Positions 36,873 to 38,721 of a DNA stretch of 38,721 bases are shown here, piece after piece. Numbering within the stretch: the stretch's first letter is position 1; each line of letters begins with the position of its first letter. Made by a program: the position numbers and the translations under genes. The stretch is from the IMG/VR virus record IMGVR_UViG_3300049324_000014, positions 1 to 38,721 of that record; one strand, written 5' to 3'. The DNA is from a virus. The notes beneath the pieces were generated by a model that was given only the letters and a program-made list of their open reading frames with translations, was not told the origin of the DNA and did no database searches.

Positions 36873-37132
36873 ACCAGAACGACATTCGCAACATGGCCGA
36901 TCACGTCGCCCAGGCGGTCCACCGGGCCTCGATAGGCGACGACCCGGAGCTGTGGAGCGACCTCACCGACGAGGAGCAGGACGACTTCCGCCTGATCGCG
37001 CTCGCGGCGATGGCGGCCCACGACGCTTGGCTGACGGTCGCCGGCTACGCCATCGTGCAGATCCCGAAGAAAAAGGCAGTGGCGACCCCTCGCCGCGCGC
37101 TGCTCGGGCCAGACGGAAAGCCGCTGCAATGA
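36869..37132 (+). CDS. Small tail-region protein
   Basis: 87 residues from ATG 36869 (ATGA overlap). Helical and acidic N-terminal half (NDIRNMADHVAQAVHRAS; DLTDEEQDDFRLIALAAMAA), then a basic end (IPKKKAVATPRRALLG). No domain recognised. It bridges the hub gene and the GNAT-like gene by overlaps on both sides and may be an assembly chaperone. Confidence 0.68.
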   Translation: MNQNDIRNMADHVAQAVHRASIGDDPELWSDLTDEEQDDFRLIALAAMAAHDAWLTVAGYAIVQIPKKKAVATPRRALLGPDGKPLQ

Positions 37133-37632
37133 GGCTGATCTGGGACAGGCCAAGCGACGTGGCGGCCTGGGTCGCCAGCCAAATCCCGCAGATGTCGGGC
37201 GGCCATGACTTCGGCGCCTGCCAGGCGGTCGGCGTGATCGGCGAGGATGGCCGGCTCCTGGGGGGCATCGTGTTTCACAACTGGCAGGCCGGGTTCCGCA
37301 ACATCGAGGTCAGCTTCGCGTCGAGCACGTCGCGCTGGCTGACCCGCAACCTGCTCCGGCAAATCCTGGCCTATCCGTTCGACCAGCTCCAGTGTCAGCG
37401 GATCACCGCCCTGACCCCGAAGAAGAACGCCCAGGCCCGCAAGTTCCTCGACGGCTTCGGTTTCAAGCGCGAGGGCGTCGTGCGTCGGGGATTCGGCAAC
37501 GATGACATGATCGTCTCCGGGCTGCTCGCCCGAGAGTGGCGCGCCTCGAAGTGGATGGCCACAAGGCGATCCCTTGGCGAGCCTGAGCCGGCTTTACAGT
37601 GCGAGCCTAGGACGGTCAGCCTCAACGCCTAA
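37129..37632 (+). CDS. GNAT-family acetyltransferase-like virion-region protein
   Basis: 167 residues from ATG 37129 (ATGA overlap). It follows the GNAT fold: beta strands GACQAVGVIGEDGRLLGGIV, FRNIEVSFASSTSRW, the helix TRNLLRQILAYPFDQLQ, then RITALTPKKNAQARKFLDGF and GFKREGVVRRGF, as in RimJ/RimL-type N-acetyltransferases. A canonical acetyl-CoA P-loop (Q/RxxGxG/A) is not obvious. Genes of this type recur between tail and ejection-protein genes in podophages. It could modify a virion or host protein, or be a structural derivative. Confidence 0.78.
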   Translation: MRLIWDRPSDVAAWVASQIPQMSGGHDFGACQAVGVIGEDGRLLGGIVFHNWQAGFRNIEVSFASSTSRWLTRNLLRQILAYPFDQLQCQRITALTPKKNAQARKFLDGFGFKREGVVRRGFGNDDMIVSGLLAREWRASKWMATRRSLGEPEPALQCEPRTVSLNA

Positions 37633-37660
37633 GGCGTCCAGTGTGCGGCGGTCCCCTGCG

Positions 37661-38721
37661 ATGAAGGGGAACCCCTTGGGGAAGCCAGCGCCGACGCCGC
37701 CAACGCCAGTCGATCCTACCGCGGTCGCGGGCGCTCAGACCACATCGAACCTCGCCACGGCCCAAGCCCAGGCGGCGCTGAACAACACCAACCAGTCCAC
37801 GCCCTACGGCTCGGTGGCCTACACCCAGCCCGGCGGCCCAGACACGGCGTTCACCGAAACCACCACGCTCAGCCCGCAGGAGCAGGCGATCTTCAACGCC
37901 AGCACCGCCAACCAGGCCGGGGCGCTGAACCTCGCCACCGGCGACCTGGGCAACGTCGCCAGCGCCCTTGCCACGCCCGTCAACGCGCCGGGGCTGCAGG
38001 GCAGCTATAGCGCCGGCGGCCCGGTCGCCACGGGCTATGGGACCGGAGGCGCGATCCAAGGACAGATCGGGACGCAGGACGTCAACCAGAGCGTCCAGAG
38101 CGCCGAGCAGGCCAACTTCGCCCAGCAGATGCAGCTTATGCAGCCGCAGATGCAGCAGGCCCAGGAGAGCAACCAGGCCCAACTGGTCGCCCAGGGCCTG
38201 AACCCGAACGACGCCGCCTACGGCAACGAGATGACCCAGTTCAACAACGGTCAGGCGGTCCAGTACGACCAGGCGGCCGACAACGCCGTTGCGGCCGGGA
38301 ACGCCGAGCAGAACACCTTGTTCGGCCAGCAGGCGACGCAGGGCCAGTTCGCCAACGCGGCGCAGTCGCAGGCGAACACCCAAAACCAGGCCCAGGCGGG
38401 TTTCCAGAACACCGCTCAAGCCCAGACCAACAGCGAGAACGCCGCGGCGATGGCGGCTGCCAACCAGGCGGCCAACCAGAGCTTTCAAAACCAGGTCACG
38501 GCCCAGCAACTGCCGATCAACGAGTTCACGGCGCTGGAGTCGAACAGCCAGGTTCAGGCGCCATCCAGCACGCCGGCTCAGACCGCCGTCGCGCCCACCG
38601 ATGTCCTCGGGGCCTACAGCCTGCAAGCGCAGCAGCAGCAGGCGCAGTACGCCGCCCAGCAGGCGCAGTACAATTCCGGGCTTAGCGGGCTGTTCAGCCT
38701 CGGCTCAGCGGCCTTGACCGG
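37661..38721 (+). CDS. Virion/ejection protein, N-terminal part (continues at 1-170)
   Basis: The gene begins at ATG 37661 and stays open to the window end; joined to bases 1-170 after removing the 127-bp overlap it encodes 367 residues. A Pro/Thr-rich start (MKGNPLGKPAPTPPTPVDPT) is followed by a long Ala/Gln/Asn-rich helical region with heptad-like repeats (FAQQMQLMQPQMQQAQESNQ; QGQFANAAQSQANTQNQAQA). No enzymatic motif. The composition resembles podophage internal core or ejection proteins that form the trans-envelope channel. No clear ribosome site precedes the ATG. Confidence 0.8.
   Translation, partial: MKGNPLGKPAPTPPTPVDPTAVAGAQTTSNLATAQAQAALNNTNQSTPYGSVAYTQPGGPDTAFTETTTLSPQEQAIFNASTANQAGALNLATGDLGNVASALATPVNAPGLQGSYSAGGPVATGYGTGGAIQGQIGTQDVNQSVQSAEQANFAQQMQLMQPQMQQAQESNQAQLVAQGLNPNDAAYGNEMTQFNNGQAVQYDQAADNAVAAGNAEQNTLFGQQATQGQFANAAQSQANTQNQAQAGFQNTAQAQTNSENAAAMAAANQAANQSFQNQVTAQQLPINEFTALESNSQVQAPSSTPAQTAVAPTDVLGAYSLQAQQQQAQYAAQQAQYNSGLSGLFSLGSAALT
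38595..38721. repeat. Terminal direct repeat, copy 2
   Basis: Identical to bases 1-127. It should be collapsed to one copy to obtain the circular genome of about 38,594 bp. Confidence 0.9.

Noticed and set aside
37622-38626. Antisense frame of 334 codons opposite the ejection protein at 37661
   Set aside because: It lies opposite a clear late gene, is Leu/Gly/Val/Arg-rich with repetitive character from the Gln/Ala codons read backwards, and has no ribosome site.
1-38721. Packaged direct terminal repeats as in T7-like phages
   Set aside because: The repeated 127 bp are within a coding gene and equal a typical assembly k-mer; no T7-like RNA polymerase or early region is present.
1-38721. CRISPR arrays, insertion sequences, retrons, diversity-generating retroelements, toxin-antitoxin pairs
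   Set aside because: I looked for spaced repeats, transposase and reverse transcriptase motifs and paired small genes with such signatures and saw none.

Overview
The window is the complete genome of a temperate, short-tailed (podovirus-type) phage, read as a circle. Its first 127 bases are repeated exactly as its last 127 (38595-38721), and one virion gene runs in frame across the join (37661 onward, continuing at 1-170). The unique circle is therefore about 38,594 bp. No cellular housekeeping genes are present. The host is probably a GC-rich alphaproteobacterium of the Caulobacter/Phenylobacterium/Brevundimonas kind. That is inferred from the GC-rich codon usage, from promoter-like hexamers close to TTGAC(G) and from the tRNA-Phe 3' half in the attachment site; no host gene is present to prove it.

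Layout. (1) 23947 through the origin to 7502, plus strand: the late region. In order it holds terminase small and large subunits, a P22-type portal, three consecutive proteins with Sec-type signal peptides, small genes, a scaffold, the major capsid protein, a probable head decoration protein, head-tail connector and tail genes, a GNAT-like protein and four large low-complexity virion (ejection) proteins, one carrying a GH108-like muralytic domain. The lysis cassette follows: holin, M15 endolysin, lipoprotein, and a membrane-anchored coiled-coil protein. (2) 7499-8875, minus strand: five small genes between the lysis cassette and the attachment site, with a 270-bp gene-free stretch full of dyad symmetries. 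(3) 8971-9017: attP core, identical to the 3' half of a tRNA-Phe(GAA), beside a tyrosine integrase. (4) 10113-18323, minus strand: a very compact early-left operon of small genes, almost all joined by ATGA/GTGA/TGATG overlaps. It includes a YqaJ-type exonuclease, an Erf annealing protein, two HNH-like proteins, a DUF4326 protein and three micro-ORFs of 18-22 codons. (5) 18472-18880: the lysis/lysogeny switch, with a CI-like repressor facing a Cro-like protein. (6) 18880-23950, plus strand: the early-right operon, leading to a replication module (LexA-like HTH, stand-alone DnaA domain IV, lambda-O-like initiator containing an apparent origin), an exported protein and a winged-helix regulator just before the terminase.

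How it works together. A 20-bp operator-like sequence occurs once between repressor and Cro and once on the candidate left-operon promoter, so one repressor could silence both early operons. A different element (CCAAGCCTTTCCCTTGG followed 17 nt later by a -10-like hexamer) occurs three times, each just after a stop codon in the late region: before portal, before the large tail protein and before the holin. These look like late promoters. Two of them place the expected transcription start on the ATG itself, suggesting leaderless mRNAs. Many small genes have no recognisable function and are described as such.
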